Source: Planctomycetota bacterium
GTDB taxonomy: Bacteria > Planctomycetota > MHYJ01 > JACPRB01
Assembly: GCA_016200125.1 (NCBI GenBank)
Contig: JACQFK010000336.1
Coordinates: 1-8,362, forward strand
DNA length: 8,362 nucleotides
Direction of reading: 5' to 3'
The translations under genes were made by a program, and so were the position numbers. Of this stretch, positions 1-6,647 are shown one piece after another. The notes under the pieces were generated by a model. That model ran no database searches. It saw only the letters and a list, made by a program, of their open reading frames with translations, and was not told the origin of the DNA. Every line of letters begins with the position of its first letter. Positions within the stretch are counted from its first letter, which is position 1.

Positions 1-1
1 C

Positions 2-709
2 GGGGTGCCCGGGCCGATCGCCCTCGTGGCGGGCCTTCTCTCGGGCGGGATCATCGGCTTCTCCAACGGACTCCTCGTGGGCAAGCTGAAGCTGCCGCCC
101 TTCATCGCCACCCTGGGATTCCTCTCGATCGCCCGGGGCATCAGCTACTGGGTGACGGGCGGGCCCGTCATCGCGCTCAACTGGCGGGGACAGCCGTCGC
201 TCCTCTTCAAGCTTCTCGCGGACCAGACCCCCTGGGTCATGCTCGCTCTGGGCGGCGCCGCCGCGGTCGCGATGGCGCGCTTCAGCTGGGGGCGCTACGT
301 GTACGCCGTCGGCGGCAACGAGGACGCCGCGCGCTTCTCGGGCCTGCGGGTCGACTGGATCAAGGTCGGCATCTACTCGGCGGCCGGGCTCTTCAGCGGC
401 TTCGCGGGATCGGCAATGGCGCTCCGCTACGGCACCGCCTACGTCGCGATCGCCAACGGCTACGAACTGCGGATCATCGCCGCCTGCGCGATCGGCGGCG
501 TCAGCTTCTCGGGCGGACACGGCTCGGTCGCCGGCGCGCTTCTCGGCGCGGTGACGCTGCAGGTCCTCGAGATACTTTTGATTCAACTGCGGGTGAAGGC
601 CGAATATATTGACATCGCCTACGGGTCGGCCATCATCCTGGCGGTGGCCATCGACCTGCTCCGCACGGGGGCGGGCCTCGGAAAGTGGTTCGGGAGAAAA
701 ACGACATGA
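2..709 (+). CDS. Sugar ABC transporter permease, RbsC-like (5' partial)
   Basis: Inner-membrane permease of a CUT2-type (ribose/xylose/galactose class) importer, which forms the channel through which the bound sugar passes. The frame is open at the left edge, so the true start lies outside. About 235 residues are visible against roughly 310-340 for the family, so the first third is probably missing. The visible part is strongly hydrophobic, with about six to seven membrane segments. It carries the family-typical cytoplasmic loop GGNEDAARFSGLRV followed by the segment with AIGGVSFSGGHGSVAGALLG, as in BPD_transp_2 permeases. Its TGA stop overlaps the next start codon as ATGA, so permease and binding protein are translationally coupled. 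The substrate cannot be read from the sequence. The family call is confident. Confidence 0.93.
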   Translation, partial: GVPGPIALVAGLLSGGIIGFSNGLLVGKLKLPPFIATLGFLSIARGISYWVTGGPVIALNWRGQPSLLFKLLADQTPWVMLALGGAAAVAMARFSWGRYVYAVGGNEDAARFSGLRVDWIKVGIYSAAGLFSGFAGSAMALRYGTAYVAIANGYELRIIAACAIGGVSFSGGHGSVAGALLGAVTLQVLEILLIQLRVKAEYIDIAYGSAIILAVAIDLLRTGAGLGKWFGRKTT

Positions 710-1676
710 ACAGATTCCTGCTCGGCCTGCTCCTTCTCGGCCTCGCCGCCTGCGGCGACAGCAGCGCGACGGGGAAGAAGAAGTACCGCTTCGCCCTCAT
801 CCCCAAGATGCTCTCGAACGACGTCTTCAACTACGGCCGCATGGGCGCGGAGAAGACGGCGAAGGAGATCGAGGCGAAGGAGAACTGCGAGATCGAGATC
901 ATCTGGCAGGCGCCCGCCCAGTCGAACCCGGCCCAGCAGGCGTGTCCATCGTGCGGACCCTGGCGAATCAGAAGGTCTCGGGCATCTCGGTCTCGGTCGA
1001 CGAGGCCAACACGGTGACCCCGGCGATCGACTACGCGATCGGCAAGGGCGTTCCGGTGATGACCTTCGACTCCGACGCCCCCGGCTCGAATCGCAAGGTG
1101 TTCTACGGCACCGACGATCTCGAGTGCGGCGAGAAGCTCGCCCACTTCCTGGGCACGATGATCAAGAAGGGGAAGGTCATCGTCCAGACCGGAACCGACG
1201 CGCCGAACCTCGCGAACCGCGTGAAGGGCGCGCAGGACTGCTTCAAGGCGCACTTCCCGGGGATCGAGATCCTGCAGGTCTACAAGTGCAACGACGACCT
1301 CCAGAAGGCGATCCAGCAGCTCGCCGGCGCCGTGAGCACCTATCCCGACCTCGCGGGCATGGTGCTCGTGGGCGGCTGGGCGGTCTTCGGCGACAAGGGG
1401 CTCGACTCGATCGATCCCACCAAGACCAAAGTCGTTTCCTGCGATGCCCTCCCCAAGGGCTGGCAGTACCTCGAGAACGGCAAGGCGGCGATGCTGCTGG
1501 CGCAGGATCTCTGGGGCTGGGGCGAGCAGAGCGTGCGGCTGCTCAAGGACCTCGCGGACGGCAAGGCGGTGCAGGCGGGCGCCGATGGGCGGATCAACGG
1601 CAAGCTCCAGGAGATCACGAAGGACAACCTCGAGGCCTTCAAGAAGGAGTGGGCGGAGCGGTTCGGGAAGAATTGA
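706..1676 (+). CDS. Sugar-binding lipoprotein of ABC importer, RbsB-like, frameshifted near 940
   Basis: Periplasmic-binding-protein-like domain that captures the sugar for the adjacent permease. The start at 706 overlaps the permease stop and has a GGGAG ribosome site at 692-696. The N-terminus is a lipoprotein signal with lipobox LAAC (Cys16), so the mature protein is probably membrane-anchored. The first part reads in the frame of 706 up to about codon 78 (IIWQAPAQSNPAQQ). The expected continuation (VSIVRTLANQKVSGISVS, then DSDAPGSNR and GTDAPNLANR) lies in another frame from about 942 to the stop at 1676. One missing base near 940-942, or two extra bases, explains this. The repaired protein is about 323 residues, normal for the family. 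Both halves look conserved and undecayed, so a sequencing or assembly error is at least as likely as a real recent mutation. As written, no full-length protein is made. Confidence 0.85.
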
Positions 1677-1853
1677 GTTATTGACGAATCGAGCTCTTGG
1701 AAGACCATCAGCGGGAGTCCACCGGGACAACCTTCGTCTTCAGCGGGGCGGAGTGAACTCGAAGGGATCCGTCCAGCGCATCGCAATGGCTCCGTCCTGG
1801 CCGGAAGGGCTTCCGCTGACTGTCCGTCAATGACTCAATAGCCCGGTATCTCA
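1677..1853. other. Spacer inside the ABC operon with imperfect inverted repeats
   Basis: This 177-base stretch has no convincing gene and separates the binding-protein gene from the ATPase gene. It holds nested imperfect inverted repeats. ATTGACG at 1680-1686 is matched by CGTCAAT at 1825-1831. TCAGCGGGAGTCC at 1708-1720 is matched, at 11 of 13 positions, by the complement of 1807-1819. A smaller pair is GAAGAC at 1700-1705 with GTCTTC at 1736-1741. It could be a folded intercistronic element that sets transporter stoichiometry, or a worn remnant of a small inserted element. No clear promoter and no U-tract terminator were seen. Confidence 0.4.
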
Positions 1854-3284
1854 ATGCTTACGTTCCGCGGGATCACCAAGAGCTACGGCGGCATCCACGC
1901 CGTCTCCGACGTCAGCTTCGACGTCGCACCCGCGGAGATCCACGCGCTCGTCGGAGCGAACGGCGCCGGGAAATCCACGCTCCTCAAGATCCTGAGCGGC
2001 GTCGTCGCGCCCGACGCGGGGGAGATCCTGCTCGACGGCCGCGCGGTCCGCATCCAGTCGCCCCACGGGGCCCACAAGCTGGGCATCGGCCTCGTCCCCC
2101 AGGAGACCACGCTCTGCGAGAACCTCTCGATCGCGGAGAACGTCTTCCTCGGAAGCTACCGCTGGCTCCGCCCGGCGGCGCTCGAGGCCGCGGCCCGGAG
2201 CCGGCTGCTCGACCTGGGACTCGACTACGATCCCTCCCTTCCCGTGGCCCGCCTCTCCGTGGCGCAGAAGCAGCTGGTCCAGATCGTCCGCGCGCTGGCC
2301 TTCGAGCCCAAGGTGCTGGCGCTCGACGAGCCGACCTCGAGCCTCTCCGAGGGCGAGGTCGAGGTCCTCTTCCGGATCCTGCGCGACCTGAAGAGCCGCG
2401 GCGTGACCCTGCTCTTCGTCTCGCACCGCCTCAAGGAGATCCAGGCGATCTCCGACCGGGCAACCGTGCTGCGGGACGGGCGCCGGGTCGCGACCGTCAA
2501 CGCCCGCGAGACGCCGCGCGAGGAGCTGGTGCGGCACATGGCGGGGCGGGAGGTTCCGGTCGACCGCGGCCGGGCGGCGGCGGCCGGCGACGAGGTCCTC
2601 TCGGTCCGGGACCTCCTCGGCGCGACCTTCTCGGTGCGGCGCGGCGAGGTGCTCGGCTGGTTCGGCCTCGTCGGCGCCGGCCGGACGGAGCTCGCGCGGG
2701 CGCTCTTCGGCATCGATCCCGCGCCGGGCGAGATCCGCATCGACGGAAAGCCGGTGCGCATCGCCGGGCCGAAGGACGCGATCGCCCACGGCATCGGACT
2801 CGTCCCTGAAGACCGCAAGCTCCAGGGCCTGATCCTGAAGATGCCGGTCGGGCAGAACGTCTCGCTCTCCTCGCTCGCGAAGATCTCCCGCTGGGGCGCC
2901 GTCTCCTCCGCGCGGGAGCGGACGCTCGTGCAGGAGTACGTCGACAAGCTCAGGATCCGCTGCGCGGGGCCCGGCCAGGCGGCCTCGGAGCTGAGCGGCG
3001 GGAACCAGCAGAAGGTGGTGCTCTCGAAATGGCTCGAGACGAAGCCGAGAGTGCTGATCCTCGACGAGCCGACCAAGGGCGTGGACCTCGCCGCGAAGGC
3101 GGAGCTGCAGGCGATCGTGCGCGAGCTGGCCCGCGGCGGCGGCGCGGTGATCCTGATCTCCTCGGAGCTCGAGGAGGTCCGGCAGATGGCCGACCGCATC
3201 CTGGTCTTCAAGGCGGGCCGCGTCGCGGGGGAGTTTCCCGGCGCGGGCGCCGGCGATCAGCAGCTGATGTCCGCCGCTACTTGA
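1854..3284 (+). CDS. Sugar ABC transporter ATP-binding protein, RbsA/MglA-like
   Basis: Cytoplasmic energising subunit of the CUT2 importer, a tandem duplication of the ABC ATPase domain in 476 residues, close to the usual ~500. Domain 1 (about 1-230) has Walker A GANGAGKST (34-42), Q-loop VPQE (81-84), signature-like LSVAQKQ (134-140), Walker B LALDEP (155-160) and switch His191. Domain 2 (about 245-476) has the degenerate Walker A GLVGAGRTE (271-279), lacking the lysine as in RbsA and MglA, an intact signature LSGGNQQ (380-386) and Walker B LILDEP (401-406). Only the first site is therefore likely to hydrolyse ATP fully. No Shine-Dalgarno precedes the ATG at 1854. The last 8 bases overlap the end of the convergent LamG gene. 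It belongs with the upstream permease and binding protein despite the 177-base gap. Confidence 0.95.
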   Translation: MLTFRGITKSYGGIHAVSDVSFDVAPAEIHALVGANGAGKSTLLKILSGVVAPDAGEILLDGRAVRIQSPHGAHKLGIGLVPQETTLCENLSIAENVFLGSYRWLRPAALEAAARSRLLDLGLDYDPSLPVARLSVAQKQLVQIVRALAFEPKVLALDEPTSSLSEGEVEVLFRILRDLKSRGVTLLFVSHRLKEIQAISDRATVLRDGRRVATVNARETPREELVRHMAGREVPVDRGRAAAAGDEVLSVRDLLGATFSVRRGEVLGWFGLVGAGRTELARALFGIDPAPGEIRIDGKPVRIAGPKDAIAHGIGLVPEDRKLQGLILKMPVGQNVSLSSLAKISRWGAVSSARERTLVQEYVDKLRIRCAGPGQAASELSGGNQQKVVLSKWLETKPRVLILDEPTKGVDLAAKAELQAIVRELARGGGAVILISSELEEVRQMADRILVFKAGRVAGEFPGAGAGDQQLMSAAT

Positions 3285-4002
3285 CGCCCGCCTTGTAGAG
3301 GGCCGTCACCTCGGCGTCGCTCAGCACCTTCTTGTAGATGCGGACGTCGTCGATCAGCCCCTTCGCGGGCCAGGACCAGTTCTTCGCGCCGGGCCCGGCG
3401 ATGCCGACCCGCCAGGGGGACTTGCCGGGATCGCGCGACGCCTTGTTCGCCTCCCATTCGGCCGTGTTCTTGAGCTCGCCGTTGAGGTAGAGCTTCGTCG
3501 TGCCCGCCTTGCGGTCCACGACGCCGGCGACGTGGTACCACTTGGCCGCGTCGCAGGAATCCTCCCAGGTGCCCGCGCCCGCCCAGACCGGCTGCTCGCC
3601 GCCCGCGGCCGGGGCGAGCCAGTGCTCCATGATGAACTGCTTCTCGCTGTTGTAGCTCAGCCCCGTGTGGTAGCCTTCCTTCACGAGGATGGCGTGGCGC
3701 GCGTTGTTGTCCGACTCCGTGCCGGGCGGGACGCTGTCCGGCCGGAACCAGGCGGCCAGCGAGTAGCTGTCGGCCTGCACCTTGTCGAGCGCCTCGGAGT
3801 TGGCGATCTGCACGTAGCCGCCCGAGCCGTCGAGCTTGAGCGCGCTTCCCTTCACCCCCTCGGCGAACTCGACCTTGCCCGACACGCCTTCGGCTTTGCC
3901 GTCGTCGAAGGTCAAGTGGAGCAGGAGGTCCGCCTCCTTCGGCGGATCCTGGAGGCCGACGAGCGCGAAGAGGAGCGGGGTCGCGAGCGTGAGTTTTGTC
4001 AT
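3277..4002 (-). CDS. Exported LamG/concanavalin-like domain protein
   Basis: Secreted or surface protein of 241 residues, essentially one LamG (concanavalin A-like jelly-roll) domain behind a signal peptide (MTKLTLATPLLFALVGLQ). The domain spans about residues 24-240. It shows the usual marks: an LLLHLTFDD opening strand, SYSLAAWFRPD, WYHVAGVVDRKAGTTKLYLNGEL, and the closing GLIDDVRIYKKVLSDAEV. Such domains bind carbohydrate or act as add-ons of exported enzymes. No catalytic residues are evident, so sugar or glycan binding is inferred. It follows the sulfatase gene by 29 bases on the same strand and is probably co-transcribed, consistent with a role at sulfated polysaccharides. The ATG at 4002 is chosen because it begins the signal peptide; the frame stays open upstream inside the sulfatase gene, but in the wrong phase. 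No ribosome site is visible. Its 3' end overlaps the ABC ATPase gene. Confidence 0.88.
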   Translation of the reverse strand: MTKLTLATPLLFALVGLQDPPKEADLLLHLTFDDGKAEGVSGKVEFAEGVKGSALKLDGSGGYVQIANSEALDKVQADSYSLAAWFRPDSVPPGTESDNNARHAILVKEGYHTGLSYNSEKQFIMEHWLAPAAGGEQPVWAGAGTWEDSCDAAKWYHVAGVVDRKAGTTKLYLNGELKNTAEWEANKASRDPGKSPWRVGIAGPGAKNWSWPAKGLIDDVRIYKKVLSDAEVTALYKAGVK

Positions 4003-4031
4003 AGGCGTGGATGGTACCCGCAGCCGCGGCG

Positions 4032-5366
4032 TCAGTCGAGGGGTTTGTCCTCCTGGAAGTTCTTCCGCGCCCGCTCGACCAGGGCCTTGAGGCGCTCGAC
4101 GATCTCCGGGTGCGCCGAGGCGACGTCGCTCTTTTCGCCCAGGTCGTCGCCGAGGTTGTAGAGCTGTCCGGGCGGGACGAACTTCCAGGGGCCCTCGCGC
4201 GCGGACTGGATCTGCTTGCCGCCGATGCCGAAGAAGGCCGCGTGGGGCGACTTCGCGCCCGCCTCGCCCTTGAGAAGCGGGAGGAGGTTCCGCCCGTCGA
4301 TCACGCGGTCCTTCGGCGCCTCGATCCCCGCGGCCGCGGCGAAGGTGGCGAAGAGATCGAAGCCCGCGGCCAGTTCGCCGGACGTCGCGCCCGCCGGGAT
4401 CTGCCCGGGCCAGCGCGCAATGAAGGGGACCCGGATGCCGCCTTCGTAGCGCGCCTGGTACTTGCCGTCGCGGAGCACGTGGGTCCGGGTAGTGTCGACC
4501 TTGCAGTAGTCCCCGTAGCAGGCTTCCAGCTCCTCGTAGCGCTTCACGAGCGGCCCGTTGTCGGACGTGAAGACGAGCAGGGTCTTCTTGTCGAGGCCGA
4601 GTTTCTTCAGGGTGCCGGCGATCTCGCCGACCATCCAGTCCATGCACTCGACGGCGTCGCCGTATCGCCCCGCCCGGCTCTTCCCCTGGAAGCGCTTCGA
4701 GACGAACCACGGCGTGTGGGTCTCGATGTTCGCGAGATGGAGGAAGAAGGGCTTGTCCTTGTTCTCGGTGATGAATTTCACCGACTCGTCGGCGAAGCGC
4801 TCGGGCAGTGAGGCCAGGTCCGCCGGCTGCTCGACGATCTTCGTCCCGCGGTAGAGCGGGATCGGCGGGAAGCCGCGGTTGCCCTTGCCGCCGTCGCGCT
4901 CGGGCCCGTGGTCGTTGGGGTAGGGGATCCCGAGGTAGAGGTCGAAGCCGTGGTTCGTCGGCAGGTGCTCCGGCGTGCAGCCGAGGTGCCACTTGCCGAC
5001 GAGGGCCGTGGAGTAGCCCTGCTTCCTGAGCAGCGAGGCGATCGTGATCTCCTTCGAGGCCTCGATGCCCTGCTTGTCGTTGGGAAACAGCACCCGCTCG
5101 CAGCCCTGCACGCGGTTCGCGTAGCGGCCCGTGAGGATCGCCGCGCGGCTCGGCGTGCAGGTCCCGGCGGGCGCGTAGAAGGACGTGAGCCGGATGCCTT
5201 CCTGGGCGAGCGCGTCGAGATTCGGCGTCCGGATGTCCTTCGAGCCGAAGCAGGAGAGGTCGTCGTAGCCGACGTCGTCGCCGATGATGTGGATGATATT
5301 GACCTTCTCGTCCCGCGGCGGGGCGGCGCCCAGGAGCAGGAGGGCGGCGGCGAGCGCGATTCTCAC
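4032..5366 (-). CDS. Exported formylglycine-dependent sulfatase (arylsulfatase family)
   Basis: Type I sulfatase of 444 residues, hydrolysing a sulfate ester, probably on a glycan outside the cytoplasm. A signal peptide covers about residues 1-15. The metal-site start GDDVGYDDLSCFG has Asp30/Asp31. The signature C-T-P-S-R followed by AAILTGRY places the residue converted to formylglycine at Cys70. GKWHLG supplies Lys125 and His127, ETHTPW supplies His217, FTSDNGP supplies Asp269/Asn270, and a later GKYQARYEGGIRVP segment is also family-typical. All the catalytic residues I would look for are present, so it should be active if a formylglycine-generating or anaerobic maturase exists elsewhere; none is in this window. 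The start is GTG at 5366, chosen because it opens the signal peptide; no Shine-Dalgarno is visible. The terminator of the upstream operon ends only about 44 bases before it. The exact substrate cannot be told. Confidence 0.94.
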   Translation of the reverse strand: MRIALAAALLLLGAAPPRDEKVNIIHIIGDDVGYDDLSCFGSKDIRTPNLDALAQEGIRLTSFYAPAGTCTPSRAAILTGRYANRVQGCERVLFPNDKQGIEASKEITIASLLRKQGYSTALVGKWHLGCTPEHLPTNHGFDLYLGIPYPNDHGPERDGGKGNRGFPPIPLYRGTKIVEQPADLASLPERFADESVKFITENKDKPFFLHLANIETHTPWFVSKRFQGKSRAGRYGDAVECMDWMVGEIAGTLKKLGLDKKTLLVFTSDNGPLVKRYEELEACYGDYCKVDTTRTHVLRDGKYQARYEGGIRVPFIARWPGQIPAGATSGELAAGFDLFATFAAAAGIEAPKDRVIDGRNLLPLLKGEAGAKSPHAAFFGIGGKQIQSAREGPWKFVPPGQLYNLGDDLGEKSDVASAHPEIVERLKALVERARKNFQEDKPLD

Positions 5367-5400
5367 GAGAGGTTCAACCCGCGGCGGCCGGCGGAGGGTG

Positions 5401-5441
5401 CGGAAAAGAAAACGGCCCCGGAGGGTGGCTCCGGGGCCGTT
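5401..5441 (-). terminator. Strong intrinsic terminator of the peroxiredoxin operon
   Basis: Perfect 12-base-pair stem (AACGGCCCCGGA at 5411-5422 paired with 5430-5441) around a 7-base loop. On the minus strand it is followed by TTTTCTTTTCC, a U-rich tract. It lies 15 bases past the stop of the HMA-like gene and so ends that operon. The plus-strand side lacks a T tract, so it acts in one direction. Confidence 0.9.
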
Positions 5442-5456
5442 CGAATGCTCGTCGGA

Positions 5457-6062
5457 CTAGTTCGTCGCCTTCTTCACTTCGTCGATGGCGGCGATGGTGA
5501 TCGACACTTCGCAGCAGGAGCTGACGGCGCCCGTCACCTTGACGTTCTTGCCGTCCTTGGCCAGGGCCTCGACCTTCGCCTTGAGGGCGGCGGCGGCCAC
5601 GGGGCAATTCTCGCACTCGTCCTTCTTGGCCGTCTCCTTCTTGGTCTCGGCGGCCTTCTTGACGGTCGCCTTCTCGTCGGCGCAGCAGTCGGCGAGGTTC
5701 AGGCCGTACTTCTGGCCCGTGGCGGTCGTGAGGGTCATCTCCTTGTCCTTCACGCTGATGACGCCGGAGACGGTCGCCTCGATCTTCTTGACCTTGTACT
5801 CGCCGAGCGACTTCTTCAGGTCGTCGACCTTGAGCTCGGTCTTTCCGTCGAGCGCGAGCGTGAAGAGGCCCTTGTCGAAGTCCTCGAGCTTCACGTTGCT
5901 GGTGCCCGGGAGGCCGGCCAGCGCCTTCGCCACCTTGGGGGCGCAACCGGTGGGACAGCTCATGCCGTCCACGTACACCCTCAGCTGGATCGTCGAATCC
6001 TCTCCGGCGAACGCCGGGGCGGCCAGGGCCGCTGCGAACAGGAGCGCGAGAGCTTTCGTCAT
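5457..6062 (-). CDS. Exported eight-cysteine protein with HMA-like N-terminal domain
   Basis: Protein of 201 residues with a clear signal peptide (MTKALALLFAAALAAPAFA, cut before Gly20) and therefore extracytoplasmic. Residues about 25-95 resemble a heavy-metal-associated fold: strand LRVYVDGM, then Cys36 and Cys40 in GMSCPTGCAPKVAKAL, then a GxxNVKL strand. The spacing is C-x3-C rather than the usual C-x2-C. The rest is unfamiliar. It has CC at 126-127, a lysine-rich stretch (about 131-149), CENC at 150-153 and CC at 183-184. In all there are eight cysteines in four pairs and no others. Binding of a soft metal such as copper or mercury is likely but inferred; thiol exchange is an alternative. 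The start at 6062 has a strong GGAGG at 6067-6071; an upstream in-frame ATG (6116) is rejected. It is the last gene of the operon with the peroxiredoxin and thioredoxin-like genes. Confidence 0.85.
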   Translation of the reverse strand: MTKALALLFAAALAAPAFAGEDSTIQLRVYVDGMSCPTGCAPKVAKALAGLPGTSNVKLEDFDKGLFTLALDGKTELKVDDLKKSLGEYKVKKIEATVSGVISVKDKEMTLTTATGQKYGLNLADCCADEKATVKKAAETKKETAKKDECENCPVAAAALKAKVEALAKDGKNVKVTGAVSSCCEVSITIAAIDEVKKATN

Positions 6063-6099
6063 AGTTCCTCCATCAATTTTTATGATGATCTTTATGAAC

Positions 6100-6117
6100 A
6101 ACGGCCAGAGGGCCATT
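6100..6117 (-). other. Small intercistronic hairpin before the HMA-like gene
   Basis: In the 61-base gap between the thioredoxin-like and HMA-like genes, a 7-pair stem including one G-U pair encloses a four-base loop. It lacks a run of U behind it, so it is more likely a weak attenuator or RNA-processing site than a terminator. The sequence from here to the ribosome site is unusually A/T-rich for the window. Confidence 0.35.
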
Positions 6118-6123
6118 ATTCAT

Positions 6124-6639
6124 CTACTTTTTCACTTTTGCAATCTCGATCGCCATCAGCTTCTCGATGGCCTCGATCTTTCCGCTGGGCAGCCCCTCCC
6201 AGACCACCGTGCCGTCGACGCCGACGAGATAGGCCTGCGGATAGGCCTGGATCCCGTAGGCCGTGCAGATCTTGCTCTCCTTGTCCCAGAGCACGGGGAA
6301 CTTCTCCTCCTTCTCCGCGACCTCCTTCTTGAGGTCGGCGAACTGGTCGAGGGCGCCGTCGCTGACGTCGATCACGACGAGCCCCTTCTCGGAGAGGTCC
6401 TTGTGCCAGCGGGCCAGGGTGGGCTTCAACTTCCGGCAGGGGCCGCACTTCAGGAAGCCGAACTCGAGCCAGACGACCCGGCCGCGGAGCTTTTCGAGCT
6501 TGAGCGGCTCCGAGTTGAGCCACTGCTCCTTCTCCGAGGCGAGCTCCGGCGGCGCCTTCCCGAGGTAGGAGTTCCCCAGGTTCTGGTCCTGAGCCGCCAG
6601 GAGTCCGGCGAGCAGCGCCGCCCACAGCCCTTTTGTCAT
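6124..6639 (-). CDS. Exported thioredoxin-like protein, TlpA type (CGPC)
   Basis: Thioredoxin-fold protein of 171 residues with an N-terminal signal peptide (about 1-16, MTKGLWAALLAGLLAA), so a periplasmic or secreted redox protein. The fold runs from about 45 to 168. RVVWLEFGFLKCGPCRKLKP carries the active-site pair Cys65/Cys68, and GIQAYPQAYLV supplies the cis-proline (Pro134) opposite it. A third cysteine, Cys125, lies before that strand. The start at 6639 has an AGGAGA ribosome site (6644-6649) that shares bases with the TAG stop of the peroxiredoxin gene, leaving an 8-base gap and implying coupled translation. This makes it the natural candidate reductant of the adjacent peroxiredoxin. 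A more general TlpA/ResA-like disulfide role is possible. The CGPC is read from ordinary cysteine codons, not UGA. Confidence 0.92.
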   Translation of the reverse strand: MTKGLWAALLAGLLAAQDQNLGNSYLGKAPPELASEKEQWLNSEPLKLEKLRGRVVWLEFGFLKCGPCRKLKPTLARWHKDLSEKGLVVIDVSDGALDQFADLKKEVAEKEEKFPVLWDKESKICTAYGIQAYPQAYLVGVDGTVVWEGLPSGKIEAIEKLMAIEIAKVKK

Positions 6640-6647
6640 GGCTTCTC

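Noticed and set aside
937..945. Programmed ribosomal frameshift in the binding-protein gene
   Set aside because: No slippery heptamer or stimulatory structure is visible at CAG CAG GCG TGT, and the family does not use recoding.
831..1730. Long open frame antisense to the binding-protein gene
   Set aside because: It is an Arg/Leu/Asp-rich translation typical of shadows in GC-rich DNA, and the sense strand encodes a recognised family. The same applies to the antisense frames at 1851-2789, 2225-3211, 4011-4811 and 4908-6332.
6063..6116. N-terminal extension of the HMA-like protein from the ATG at 6116
   Set aside because: The strong GGAGG at 6067-6071 and the signal peptide beginning at 6062 fix the start; the extension would place charged sequence before the signal.
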